Assembly: GCF_001279725.1 (NCBI RefSeq)
Contig: NZ_LGDE01000079.1
Location: 1-64,000, forward strand
Reading direction: 5' to 3'
DNA from: Streptomyces sp. WM4235
GTDB lineage: Bacteria; Actinomycetota; Actinomycetes; Streptomycetales; Streptomycetaceae
Length of the DNA: 64,000 nucleotides
The notes below the pieces were generated by a model, which saw only the letters and a program-made list of their open reading frames with translations, did not search any database and was not told where the DNA came from. A program made the position numbers and the translations under genes. Below are positions 53,283 through 60,847 of the stretch, piece after piece (within the stretch, counting starts at the first letter, position 1; each line of letters starts with the position of its first letter).

Positions 53283-55589
53283 ATGGGAAAGAAGCGCTCG
53301 GGCGGCGGGCTCACGGGGCCACAGCAGGCCGCCAAGTTCCTCGGTGTGTCTGTCCTCTCCGGAGTCGTACTGGCCGGAATCGCGATCCCGGGCGCCGGCG
53401 CCCTGGGTCTCGCGGCCAAGGGAACGGTCGAGGGTTTCGATGAGATCCCGGCCAATCTCAAGACACCTCCGTTGAGCCAGCGCACCACGATTTTGGACGC
53501 TGAGGGTGGCCTGATCGCCACCGTCTATTCACGCGACCGTCAGGTGGTTCCCCTGACGGCCATCTCGCCGTACATGCAGAAAGCGATCGTCGCGATCGAG
53601 GACTCGCGCTTCTACGAACACGGCGCGGTCGACCTCAAGGGCATCCTGCGCGCGGTCAACCGCAACGCACAGGAAGGCGGCGCCGCACAGGGCGCCTCCA
53701 CCCTTACCCAGCAGTACGTGAAGAACGTGTTCGTCGAAGAGGCCGGCGACGACGAGACGAAGGTGCGCGAGGCGCAGGAGAAGAGCCTCGGGCGGAAGAT
53801 CCGCGAGCTGAAGTACGCGATCCAGGTCGAAGAGGAACTCGGCAAGAAGAAGATCCTCGAGAACTACCTGAACATCACCTACTTCGGGCAGCAGGCCTAC
53901 GGAATCGAGTCGGCTGCCCAGCGGTACTTCAGCAAGCCGGCCAAGGACCTCACCCTGGAGCAGTCCGCGCTGCTGGCCGGCGTCGTGCAGTCGCCGACCC
54001 GGTTCGACCCGGTGAACGACTCGCAGGAGGCGATGAAGCGCCGCAACGTCGTCCTCCAGCGGATGGCCGACATGAAGGACGTCTCGCAGGCGGAGGCCGA
54101 CCAGGCGAAGCTGAAGCCCGTCACGCTGAAGGTGACCCGGCCCAAGAACGGCTGCATCACGGCCGTCAAGGGCGCGGGCTTCTTCTGTGACTACGTCCGC
54201 AACAGCTTCCTCACCGACCCGGTCTTCGGCAAGACGCGCGCGGAGCGGGCGAAGGTCTGGAACCAGGGCGGCCTGACGGTCCGTACGACGCTGGACCCGC
54301 AGTCGCAGGACTCGGTCAACGAGTCGATCAAGGACCACGTCGACCAGGAGGACAAGGTCGCGACGGCCGTGACGCTGGTGCAGCCCGGCACCGGTCGGGT
54401 CCTCGGCATGGGCCAGTCGAAGCCGTACGGCTTCGGCAAGAACGAGACCCAGATCAACTTCTCGGTCGACAAGCGGCTGGGCGGCTCCAACTTCGGCTTC
54501 CCGACCGGCTCGACGTTCAAGCCGTTCGTGGCGGCGGCGGCCATCGAGGGCGGCGTCCCGCCGACCAAGATGTACGCCTCCCCCTACGAGATGGAGTACC
54601 CGAGCCCGGTGCAGACCTGTGGCGACAAGCCCTGGGTCAACACCGAGAAGGCCAGGGTGGAGAACGAGTCGGAGAGCGAGGTCGGCCCCTACGGCATGAA
54701 GGAGGCGATGGCCAAGTCCATCAACACCTACTTCGTGGAGATGATCTCCGAGGCCGGGCTCTGCCCGATCACCGAGATGACCGGCAAGCTCGGCGTGAAG
54801 CCGGCCGACGGCACCAAGCTTCCCGAGGTCCCGGCCATCGCGCTCGGCACCGAGGGCATGTCGCCGCTGACCATGGCCAACGCGTACGCGACCTTCGCCA
54901 ACCGCGGCGTCCACTGCACCTCGGTCGCCATCGAGTCGATCACCGACTCGCACGGCAAGGCACTCGCCGTGCCGAAGTCGAAGTGCGAGCGCGTGATGTC
55001 GGAGAAGACCGCCGACACCATCAACACGCTGCTGCTCGGCGTGGTCGACACCGGCGGTACCGGTGCCGCGGCCGGTCTCACCGACCGGCAGAGCGCGGGC
55101 AAGACCGGTACCACCGAGAACCGCTGGAACGCCTGGTTCGTCGGCTACACCCCCAACATGTCCGGCGCGACCTGGGTCGGATCGGGCGGCGCCAAGCAGG
55201 TACAGATGGAGAACATCTCCATCGGCGGCGAGTACTACGACAAGGTCTACGGCGGTGGCCTGCCCGGCCCGATCTGGAAGCAGGCGGTCTCCGGCGCCCT
55301 CTCGGGCCGCGAGTCGCTGAGCTTCTCCACGGTCTCCATCCCGGAGACCGCCTCCCCGGCCGGCGGCCCGCGCGGCAACAAGCCGAACCCGCCCGCCACG
55401 CCGAACCGACCCGGCAAGCCGAACCGGCCCGGCGGTGACAACAAGCCCGGCGACGGTCGGCCCGGCGGACAGACGGCCGCCGGCGCCACCGGCGGCAACC
55501 CGGGCGGCACCAACGGGAACGACAACGGCGGCAGGACCGGCGGATTCAGCTTTCCCCCCGGTCTGATCGGCGGACCCGAACCCCGCTGA
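53283..55589 (+). CDS. class A penicillin-binding protein (transglycosylase/transpeptidase)
   Basis: A 768-residue cell-wall synthase. A membrane anchor (about 18-45) is followed by a GT51 domain with EDSRFYEHGAVD (about 103-114, catalytic Glu) and STLTQQYVKN (about 139-148). The transpeptidase has SxxK in GSTFKPF (about 410), SxN in KSINTYF (about 480) and KTGTT (about 610). The last 90 residues are a Pro/Gly/Asn-rich extracellular tail (NRPGKPNRPGGDNKPGDG). No ribosome site; TAGGCT lies seven bases before ATG. Its position next to wblA is conserved in Streptomyces. Confidence 0.95.
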   Translation: MGKKRSGGGLTGPQQAAKFLGVSVLSGVVLAGIAIPGAGALGLAAKGTVEGFDEIPANLKTPPLSQRTTILDAEGGLIATVYSRDRQVVPLTAISPYMQKAIVAIEDSRFYEHGAVDLKGILRAVNRNAQEGGAAQGASTLTQQYVKNVFVEEAGDDETKVREAQEKSLGRKIRELKYAIQVEEELGKKKILENYLNITYFGQQAYGIESAAQRYFSKPAKDLTLEQSALLAGVVQSPTRFDPVNDSQEAMKRRNVVLQRMADMKDVSQAEADQAKLKPVTLKVTRPKNGCITAVKGAGFFCDYVRNSFLTDPVFGKTRAERAKVWNQGGLTVRTTLDPQSQDSVNESIKDHVDQEDKVATAVTLVQPGTGRVLGMGQSKPYGFGKNETQINFSVDKRLGGSNFGFPTGSTFKPFVAAAAIEGGVPPTKMYASPYEMEYPSPVQTCGDKPWVNTEKARVENESESEVGPYGMKEAMAKSINTYFVEMISEAGLCPITEMTGKLGVKPADGTKLPEVPAIALGTEGMSPLTMANAYATFANRGVHCTSVAIESITDSHGKALAVPKSKCERVMSEKTADTINTLLLGVVDTGGTGAAAGLTDRQSAGKTGTTENRWNAWFVGYTPNMSGATWVGSGGAKQVQMENISIGGEYYDKVYGGGLPGPIWKQAVSGALSGRESLSFSTVSIPETASPAGGPRGNKPNPPATPNRPGKPNRPGGDNKPGDGRPGGQTAAGATGGNPGGTNGNDNGGRTGGFSFPPGLIGGPEPR

Positions 55590-55647
55590 CCGCCCGCGCG
55601 GCAACGTAAAGAGAGCGGCGACGTAAAGAGAAGGCCGTAAAGAGAAG

Positions 55648-55691
55648 AGAGGGAGGGCCCCCGGCCGGATGCGGCTGGGGGCCCTCCCTCT
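55648..55691. terminator. bidirectional terminator
   Basis: A perfect 15-pair stem (AGAGGGAGGGCCCCC with complement) with a 14-base loop between the convergent penicillin-binding protein and YqeY-like genes. Confidence 0.85.
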
Positions 55692-55700
55692 TGTCTTCCG

Positions 55701-55760
55701 TGGACCAGTCCTTCGCGGACCGGTCGTCCGTGGACCGGTCCTCCGCGGACCGGTCCTCCG
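55701..55760. repeat. 15-base tandem repeat, four copies
   Basis: Units CGGACCGGTCCTCCG with one to three differences run head to tail up to the stop of the YqeY-like gene. Each contains the near-palindrome GGACCGGTCC. Confidence 0.9.
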
Positions 55761-55764
55761 CGGA

Positions 55765-56226
55765 CTAGGAGAGCAGCTTCTTCACGGTGGCGGCGACGCG
55801 GCCGCCCTCCGCCAGACCCGCGACCTTCGGGTTCACGATCTTCATGACCGCGCCCATGGCCCGCGGCCCCTCGGCGCCCGCCGCCTTGGCCTCCTCGACC
55901 GCCTGCGACACGATCGCGGTCAGCTCGTCGTCGGAGAGCTGCTTGGGCAGGTACTTGTCGAGGAACTCGCCCTCCAGCGTCTCCCGCGCGGCCGACTCGG
56001 CACGACCGCCCGCGGCGAACGCCTCCGCGGCCTCACGGCGCTTCTTCGCCTCCTTGGCGATCACCTTGAGGACCTCGTCGTCGGAGAGCACCCGTGCTTC
56101 CTTGCCCGCGACCTCGGCGTTGGTGATGGCGGAGAGGGTCAGGCGCAGCGTGGACGAGGCGAGTTCGTCGCGCGCCCTGATGGCTGCGGTGAGGTCTTCC
56201 TGGAGCTTGGCCTTGAGCGTGGTCAT
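55765..56226 (-). CDS. GatB/YqeY domain protein
   Basis: A 153-residue helical protein of the YqeY family: MTTLKAKLQEDLTAAIRARDE start, the ARETLEGEFLDKYLPKQLSDDEL linker and the C-terminal MGAVMKIVNPKVAGLAEGGRV segment. The domain is related to the tRNA-binding tail of GatB, suggesting a role in tRNA-dependent amidation or tRNA binding, but it is unproven. ATG at 56226 is preferred; CAGACT lies seven bases upstream. Another ATG two codons earlier is equally possible. Confidence 0.88.
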   Translation of the reverse strand: MTTLKAKLQEDLTAAIRARDELASSTLRLTLSAITNAEVAGKEARVLSDDEVLKVIAKEAKKRREAAEAFAAGGRAESAARETLEGEFLDKYLPKQLSDDELTAIVSQAVEEAKAAGAEGPRAMGAVMKIVNPKVAGLAEGGRVAATVKKLLS

Positions 56227-56306
56227 GCACATGAGTCTGCCAGGTGTGGGGGCATCGCCGCCCGCCGGTTTTCCTCGCGAGCCGTCGAGGGTGCGACGAT
56301 GGGGGC

Positions 56307-57245
56307 ATGCGTGCGCGTTACGGAGTACCACTGAAGGTCACGGCCGCGGTCGCGGCCGTGGGGGCCGCGGGTGTGGCCTATGCCGCCGGGTTCGAGGCGA
56401 GGTCGTTCCGGCTGCGTCGGGTGACGGTCCCCGTCCTGCCCCGAGGGATGCGCCCCTTGCGCGTCCTACAGGTGTCGGACATCCACATGGTCGGCGGGCA
56501 GCGCAAGAAGCGCGCCTGGTTGCAGTCCCTGGCCGGTCTGCGCCCCGACTTCGTCGTGAACACCGGCGACAACCTCTCCGACACGGAGGGCGTTCCCGAG
56601 GTGCTGGACGCCCTCGGCCCGCTGATGGACTTCCCCGGCGTGTACGTCTTCGGATCGAACGACTACTACGGGCCCCGGCTCCGCAACCCCGGGCTCTACC
56701 TGATCGAGAAGCTCCAGGGCCGGCACGGGCTGAACGGCAACAAGCCGGTCGTCGGCGCCGTCCACAACCCGTGGGAGGAGTTGCGGGACGCCTTCGACGC
56801 GGCGGGTTGGCAGAACCTCACCAACACGCGGGCCCGGCTGAAGCTGGACGGCCTGGAACTCGCCTTCACCGGACTCGACGACCCGCACATCAAGCGGGAC
56901 AGGTACGGAATGGTCGCGGGCGGCCCCGAGGCGGACGCGGACTTCTCGATGGCCGTGGTGCACGCCCCGTACCTGCGCACGCTGGAGTCCTTCACCACCG
57001 ACGGATACCCACTGATCCTGGCCGGTCACACGCACGGCGGGCAGCTGTGCGTCCCCTTCTACGGGGCGCTGGTCACCAACTGCGACCTCGACACGAAGCG
57101 GGTGAAGGGCCTGTCCACGCACGAGAGCGGCGGGAACCGCGCCTACCTGCACGTCTCGGCGGGCTGCGGAACCAACAGGTTCACGCCCGTACGCTTCGCC
57201 TGCCCGCCCGAGGCCACCCTGTTGACACTCACCCCCAAGGCGTGA
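56307..57245 (+). CDS. membrane-anchored calcineurin-type metallophosphoesterase
   Basis: A 312-residue phosphoesterase. An N-terminal hydrophobic helix (about 8-30) is followed by the metal motifs VSDIHMVGGQ (about 60, DxH), VNTGDN (about 92, GDx), FGSNDYYG (about 120, in place of GNHD) and AGHTHGGQL (about 248, GHxH). It resembles YkuE/YaeI-type enzymes. The usual GNHD is replaced by SND, as is common in the actinobacterial branch. The gene ends 262 bases before tRNA-Pro; the stretch 57246-57507 seems to hold no intact gene. Confidence 0.88.
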   Translation: MRARYGVPLKVTAAVAAVGAAGVAYAAGFEARSFRLRRVTVPVLPRGMRPLRVLQVSDIHMVGGQRKKRAWLQSLAGLRPDFVVNTGDNLSDTEGVPEVLDALGPLMDFPGVYVFGSNDYYGPRLRNPGLYLIEKLQGRHGLNGNKPVVGAVHNPWEELRDAFDAAGWQNLTNTRARLKLDGLELAFTGLDDPHIKRDRYGMVAGGPEADADFSMAVVHAPYLRTLESFTTDGYPLILAGHTHGGQLCVPFYGALVTNCDLDTKRVKGLSTHESGGNRAYLHVSAGCGTNRFTPVRFACPPEATLLTLTPKA

Positions 57246-57507
57246 ATCGGGCAGCACCCGACGTCCTCGTCACCGTCCCGTTCCGCGCCCTGATCGCCCT
57301 GGCCGTACGGCTCCGACCGGGGCGCGCTGAACGCCCTGGCCCTGGGCGCCGTCTTCTACGCGCTCGGCCTTGCCCTGGTGGCGGCGGACCGCTTCAGCCC
57401 GGACCTCCGCCCGAGCCGGGCCTCCCGCGAAAACCGGATTTCGTCTCCGGCCGACGGTCCGCTAAAGTAATCGATGTCGCCAGGCAGCAAGTCTGCAAGG
57501 CGGCGAT

Positions 57508-57581
57508 CGGGGTGTAGCGCAGCTTGGCAGCGCGCTTCGTTCGGGACGAAGAGGTCGTGGGTTCAAATCCCGCCACCCCGA
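57508..57581 (+). tRNA. tRNA-Pro (anticodon CGG)
   Basis: A complete cloverleaf. The acceptor stem is CGGGGTG/CACCCCG; the anticodon stem CTTCG/CGAAG holds the loop TTCGGGA, so the anticodon is CGG (57542-57544); the T arm contains GGTTCAAATCC. CCA is not encoded. Genes to its left are conserved core genes; those to its right are accessory genes, as expected of an integration site at a tRNA 3' end. Confidence 0.97.
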
Positions 57582-57597
57582 CTTCGTAAGACCAGGT

Positions 57598-57632
57598 CAG
57601 GGGCCTGATCCACTCAGTGGATCAGGCCCCTG
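57598..57632 (+). terminator. terminator of tRNA-Pro
   Basis: A perfect 16-pair stem (CAGGGGCCTGATCCAC and its complement) with a three-base loop, followed by TTT, 16 bases after the tRNA. Confidence 0.88.
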
Positions 57633-57772
57633 TTTGGCGTTTGCCCCTGTCTTGGGAGCCATCGGGGAGCCGACCTCCGAATCCGGCTCCCCTCATCGAG
57701 GCCTGAGTGTCGGTACCTGCCGCTACCGTCGCTGAAGACAGTTCCCTCTCGACCGTGAGTGGTGAGCAAGAC

Positions 57773-58675
57773 ATGGCAGACCGAGTGGGCGAGGACGACA
57801 CAGATCCTCGCAAGGTGTTCGTGATCCACGGACGAAACGAGCTCGCTCGCAAGGGGCTCTTCGAGTTCCTGCGCGCCATCGGCCTCGATCCAATCGAGTG
57901 GTCCGAGGCCATTCAGATGACCGGCAAGGGCTCCCCGTACATCGGCGAGGTCCTCGACACGGCGTTCAGCAGTGCACAAGCAGTGGTCGTCCTGCAGACG
58001 CCCGATGACGTCACCTACCTCCACGAGAGTCTGACGTACGCCGGCGATCCCGAGTGCAACCCACAGATGCAGCCCCGGCCGAATGTCCTGTTCGAGGCAG
58101 GGATGGCCATGGGCCGCGACGAGAACCGCACCGTGATCGTGGAACTCGGGCAGGTGAAGGTCTTCAGTGACATTCACGGCAGACACGTGATCCGCCTCGA
58201 CGGCTCCGTGCGCAAGCGGCAGGACCTCGCGATGCGCCTACAGACTGCCGGGTGTGCCGTGCGACTGACCGGTACAGATTGGCACGACGCGGGCGACCTC
58301 ACCCCTCCTGTCACCCCGGGCGGCGGGCTCCCCCTGGGCCGGAAGCTACCGTCGTCACAGGCAGCGGGTATGCCCCGGCTCAGCGCTCGGTACGTCGACA
58401 ATGGCCCCAAGAAGATGGGGGCCGTACAGATCACCAATCACGGCCCCGGCGACGTCTACGACCTGGACGTACGGGCTGACGCAGGGGAGGAGCTCATCAC
58501 TCGCAGCCAGGCCGACTTCCCGGTCCCCAAGCTGCCGGCTGGGAAGTCCGTTCGGTTGCTCACCTCTCGCTCCCTGGGGTGGTCCGGAGCAAGCTCGTAC
58601 TTCAACGTCGTCCTGTCGGGCAAGACCGTCGACGGTGTGCCGATCGAGGTCGAAGAGTTCGTGGATGGGGCGTGA
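57773..58675 (+). CDS. TIR-domain protein of the CAP12/Pycsar-TIR type with a C-terminal beta domain
   Basis: A 300-residue protein. Residues 13-150 match the TIR-like nucleotide-binding family found in CBASS Cap12 and Pycsar effectors: KVFVIHGRN (about 14-22), AIQMTGKG with the phosphate-side loop, and the catalytic glutamate in RPNVLFEAGMAMG (Glu about 108). Such domains cleave NAD+ upon activation. Residues 190-300 look like an Ig-type beta-sandwich (AVQITNHGPGDVYDLDVRA), not a known ligand-binding domain. No cyclase is adjacent, so how it is activated is open. ATG at 57773 is chosen (GGTGAG upstream); GTG at 57707 and 57755 are alternatives. Separated by 13 bases from the zinc-ribbon gene. 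Confidence 0.85.
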   Translation: MADRVGEDDTDPRKVFVIHGRNELARKGLFEFLRAIGLDPIEWSEAIQMTGKGSPYIGEVLDTAFSSAQAVVVLQTPDDVTYLHESLTYAGDPECNPQMQPRPNVLFEAGMAMGRDENRTVIVELGQVKVFSDIHGRHVIRLDGSVRKRQDLAMRLQTAGCAVRLTGTDWHDAGDLTPPVTPGGGLPLGRKLPSSQAAGMPRLSARYVDNGPKKMGAVQITNHGPGDVYDLDVRADAGEELITRSQADFPVPKLPAGKSVRLLTSRSLGWSGASSYFNVVLSGKTVDGVPIEVEEFVDGA

Positions 58676-58688
58676 CGTGGAGATCCCA

Positions 58689-59141
58689 ATGAGTCTGCCT
58701 CTCGACAACGACGGCTTCTTGCGCCGGGAATGCCCGCACTGCGTTGATCAGTTCAAGTGGCACCACGGGCCGGCGAATGCGGAGGCCGAGCAGCAGCCGT
58801 CGCCAACTACCTACTACTGCCCTCTGTGCGGGCAGCCAGCGGGGCCGGACTCCTGGTGGACGCGGGAACAGATCGACTATGCCGGGGGCCTGATGGCTCC
58901 AGTCGCAGCACGGATGGCGGAGCAGGAGCTGAAGGCCACCCTCAAGCAGGCACGCAGCAAGTACGTGAAGGTCGATCTCAGGGGCAGTGTGGATACCCCG
59001 GAGACGCCTTCGCCGCTCGTGGAGCCCGACGACATGGTCATCGTGACCTCCCCTTGCCACTCGTACGAGCCGGTGAAGGTCCCCGATGACACGTCGGGCC
59101 CGTATCACTGCCTCGTATGCGGTCAAGCCTTCGCCGTCTGA
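58689..59141 (+). CDS. zinc-ribbon-like protein coupled to the TIR gene
   Basis: A 150-residue protein with paired cysteines: ECPHC (about 15-19) and YYCPLCGQ (about 40-46) can form one zinc site, and SPCHSY (about 122) with YHCLVCGQAF (about 140-148) a second. Between them lies a Gln/Lys-rich helix (EQELKATLKQARSKYVKVDL). I recognise no named family. Zinc-ribbon proteins often bind nucleic acid or act as sensors. GGAG lies seven bases before ATG. The tight spacing to the TIR gene suggests joint expression and function. Confidence 0.7.
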   Translation: MSLPLDNDGFLRRECPHCVDQFKWHHGPANAEAEQQPSPTTYYCPLCGQPAGPDSWWTREQIDYAGGLMAPVAARMAEQELKATLKQARSKYVKVDLRGSVDTPETPSPLVEPDDMVIVTSPCHSYEPVKVPDDTSGPYHCLVCGQAFAV

Positions 59142-59353
59142 TCCCAGACGGTACAAACAGAAGTTGCGGTAGGCGTCGGCGCCCCATCCCGCGGTGATCT
59201 CGTGCGGTGGGGGCACCGGCATCGCCCACGACCCGACTTAGAAGTCGGCCCCACCCCGTCCGTGATCTACCGGAAGCAGCTGCCCCGGGGCACGGTCCGC
59301 ACGTAGGCTCGGCGCGAGAGCGCCTGGACGGCGGACTGGGGCAGGGGGACAGC

Positions 59354-60754
59354 GTGGATCATCTCTTCACCGTCGAAGGGGCCTTGGCCGTACGCATAGC
59401 ACCGACCGCGCTCGCAGCGGAGGGGCTCCTCGAACGACAGCACCTCCAGGAGTGGGTGATCGCGCACCCTCAGGTCCTCGGCGATTCGGTGCTCGTGATC
59501 ACCTCCGAGTTCGATCGGTGGGCCGACACGGACGGGGTGCCGGCGCGCGACCGCTTGGACGTCCTGGGCCTGGATGCCACCGGTCGCCTCGTGGTGGTCG
59601 AGCTGAAGCGGGGTACCGCCGACCGTGACGTCCACCTCCAGGCGATCACTTACGCCGCCCTGGTGTCCAGGTTCGACCTCGACACGCTGGCCCAGGCGCA
59701 CCGCGACTTCAGGAAGGGTCGGGGCGAGAACCTCGAACTCGACACGTGCCGCCAGCGCCTCCTGGACCACGTGGACGGGGACTGGAGCCCTGAACTGCTC
59801 CAGCGCCCCCGGCAGGTGATCATCGCTGGCGACTTCCCCAAGCAGGTCACCCACACCGTGGTGTGGCTGTCGGAGATGAACCTCGACATCGACCTCATCC
59901 AGGTGGGCCTGTGGAAGGTGAAGGACCAGCTCGTTGCCGGCTTCACCAAGGTCTACCCCACCCCGGAGGTGGAGGAGTTCACTCTCGCTCCGGCCAGGAT
60001 CGAGGCCAAGGCCGCGGCCCAGAAGTTGGAGGAACGTTCGCGGGCCCAGAACGCCGTGCACGTCATCGTCGGCGCCGGACTGATCCCGGATGGGGCCCTG
60101 CTCCGGCTGACGCCGAGGCATGGAGTGACCGAAGGCATCCGCGAGGACATCCTGGCCTGGGTCGGTGAGGACCGCAGCCGAGCAAGTGTCACGTGGAACA
60201 ACAACACCGCCAAGCCACTGACGTGGAAGGTTGACGGCAAGCCGTACACCCCGACCGGACTGGCCAACCACATCTTCACCAGCGTGACCGGCCGCAAAGC
60301 CGACGGCATACAGGGCACCACCTGGTGGGACATCGACACCGCCCACGTCCCGGACACCGTCGACCCCGACGAATGGGCAGCACTGGCCGGCACCAACCTC
60401 ACTGGCCTGGCCAAGCAGTTCAACGGCACCGGCAAGGACTGGACGGTCCTGCACACCCTCCTGAACGCCGTCCCCGCCGGACGGTGGACGACCTACGGGG
60501 ATGTGGCAGCCGTGATCAGCAGCCACGCCGTCCCGGTCGGCACCCACTTGGCAACCTGCGGCCAGTGCCCCAATGCCTGGCGGGTCCTCAATGCATCGGG
60601 CCGCGTCAGCCCCGGCTTCCGCTGGAACGACCCCACCCGCACAGACTCACCCGCCGACGTCCTGGCGACAGAGGGCGTCCGTTTCGATGCAGGGGCAGCG
60701 GATCCGACTGCGCGCCTGTCCGCTGACGCCCTGAAGACCCTCCCCGGCGACTGA
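59354..60754 (+). CDS. nuclease fused to RAMA-like and alkyltransferase-like domains
   Basis: A 466-residue protein in three parts. Residues 1-180 resemble NucS/DUF91-type PD-(D/E)xK nucleases: LDVLGLDATGRLVVVELKRG gives Asp69, Glu83 and Lys85, and LQAITYAALVSRF follows. Residues 236-330 (GALLRLTPRHGV to GTTWWDI) resemble the RAMA domain of proteins that recognise modified DNA. Residues 361-425 (VLHTLLNAVPAGRWTTYGDVA, CPNAWRVLNASGRVSPGFRW) match the DNA-binding domain of O6-alkylguanine transferases, but the PCHRV motif reads NAWRV, so the reactive Cys is absent, as in alkyltransferase-like proteins. The sum suggests cleavage of modified DNA. GTG start with CAGGGGGA upstream. Confidence 0.78.
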   Translation: MDHLFTVEGALAVRIAPTALAAEGLLERQHLQEWVIAHPQVLGDSVLVITSEFDRWADTDGVPARDRLDVLGLDATGRLVVVELKRGTADRDVHLQAITYAALVSRFDLDTLAQAHRDFRKGRGENLELDTCRQRLLDHVDGDWSPELLQRPRQVIIAGDFPKQVTHTVVWLSEMNLDIDLIQVGLWKVKDQLVAGFTKVYPTPEVEEFTLAPARIEAKAAAQKLEERSRAQNAVHVIVGAGLIPDGALLRLTPRHGVTEGIREDILAWVGEDRSRASVTWNNNTAKPLTWKVDGKPYTPTGLANHIFTSVTGRKADGIQGTTWWDIDTAHVPDTVDPDEWAALAGTNLTGLAKQFNGTGKDWTVLHTLLNAVPAGRWTTYGDVAAVISSHAVPVGTHLATCGQCPNAWRVLNASGRVSPGFRWNDPTRTDSPADVLATEGVRFDAGAADPTARLSADALKTLPGD

Positions 60755-60847
60755 CCTCGAACCGCCGTAGAGGCCGGCCGGGAACCGGCCCCGGAAAGCC
60801 CACCGCACAGCTTGTGCCCACCGGATCGCTGACGGTACGACGATCAC

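Noticed and set aside
57246..57507. A gene fragment before tRNA-Pro
   Set aside because: A short stretch reads as hydrophobic peptide in pieces of different frames, but no intact frame with a start can be supported.
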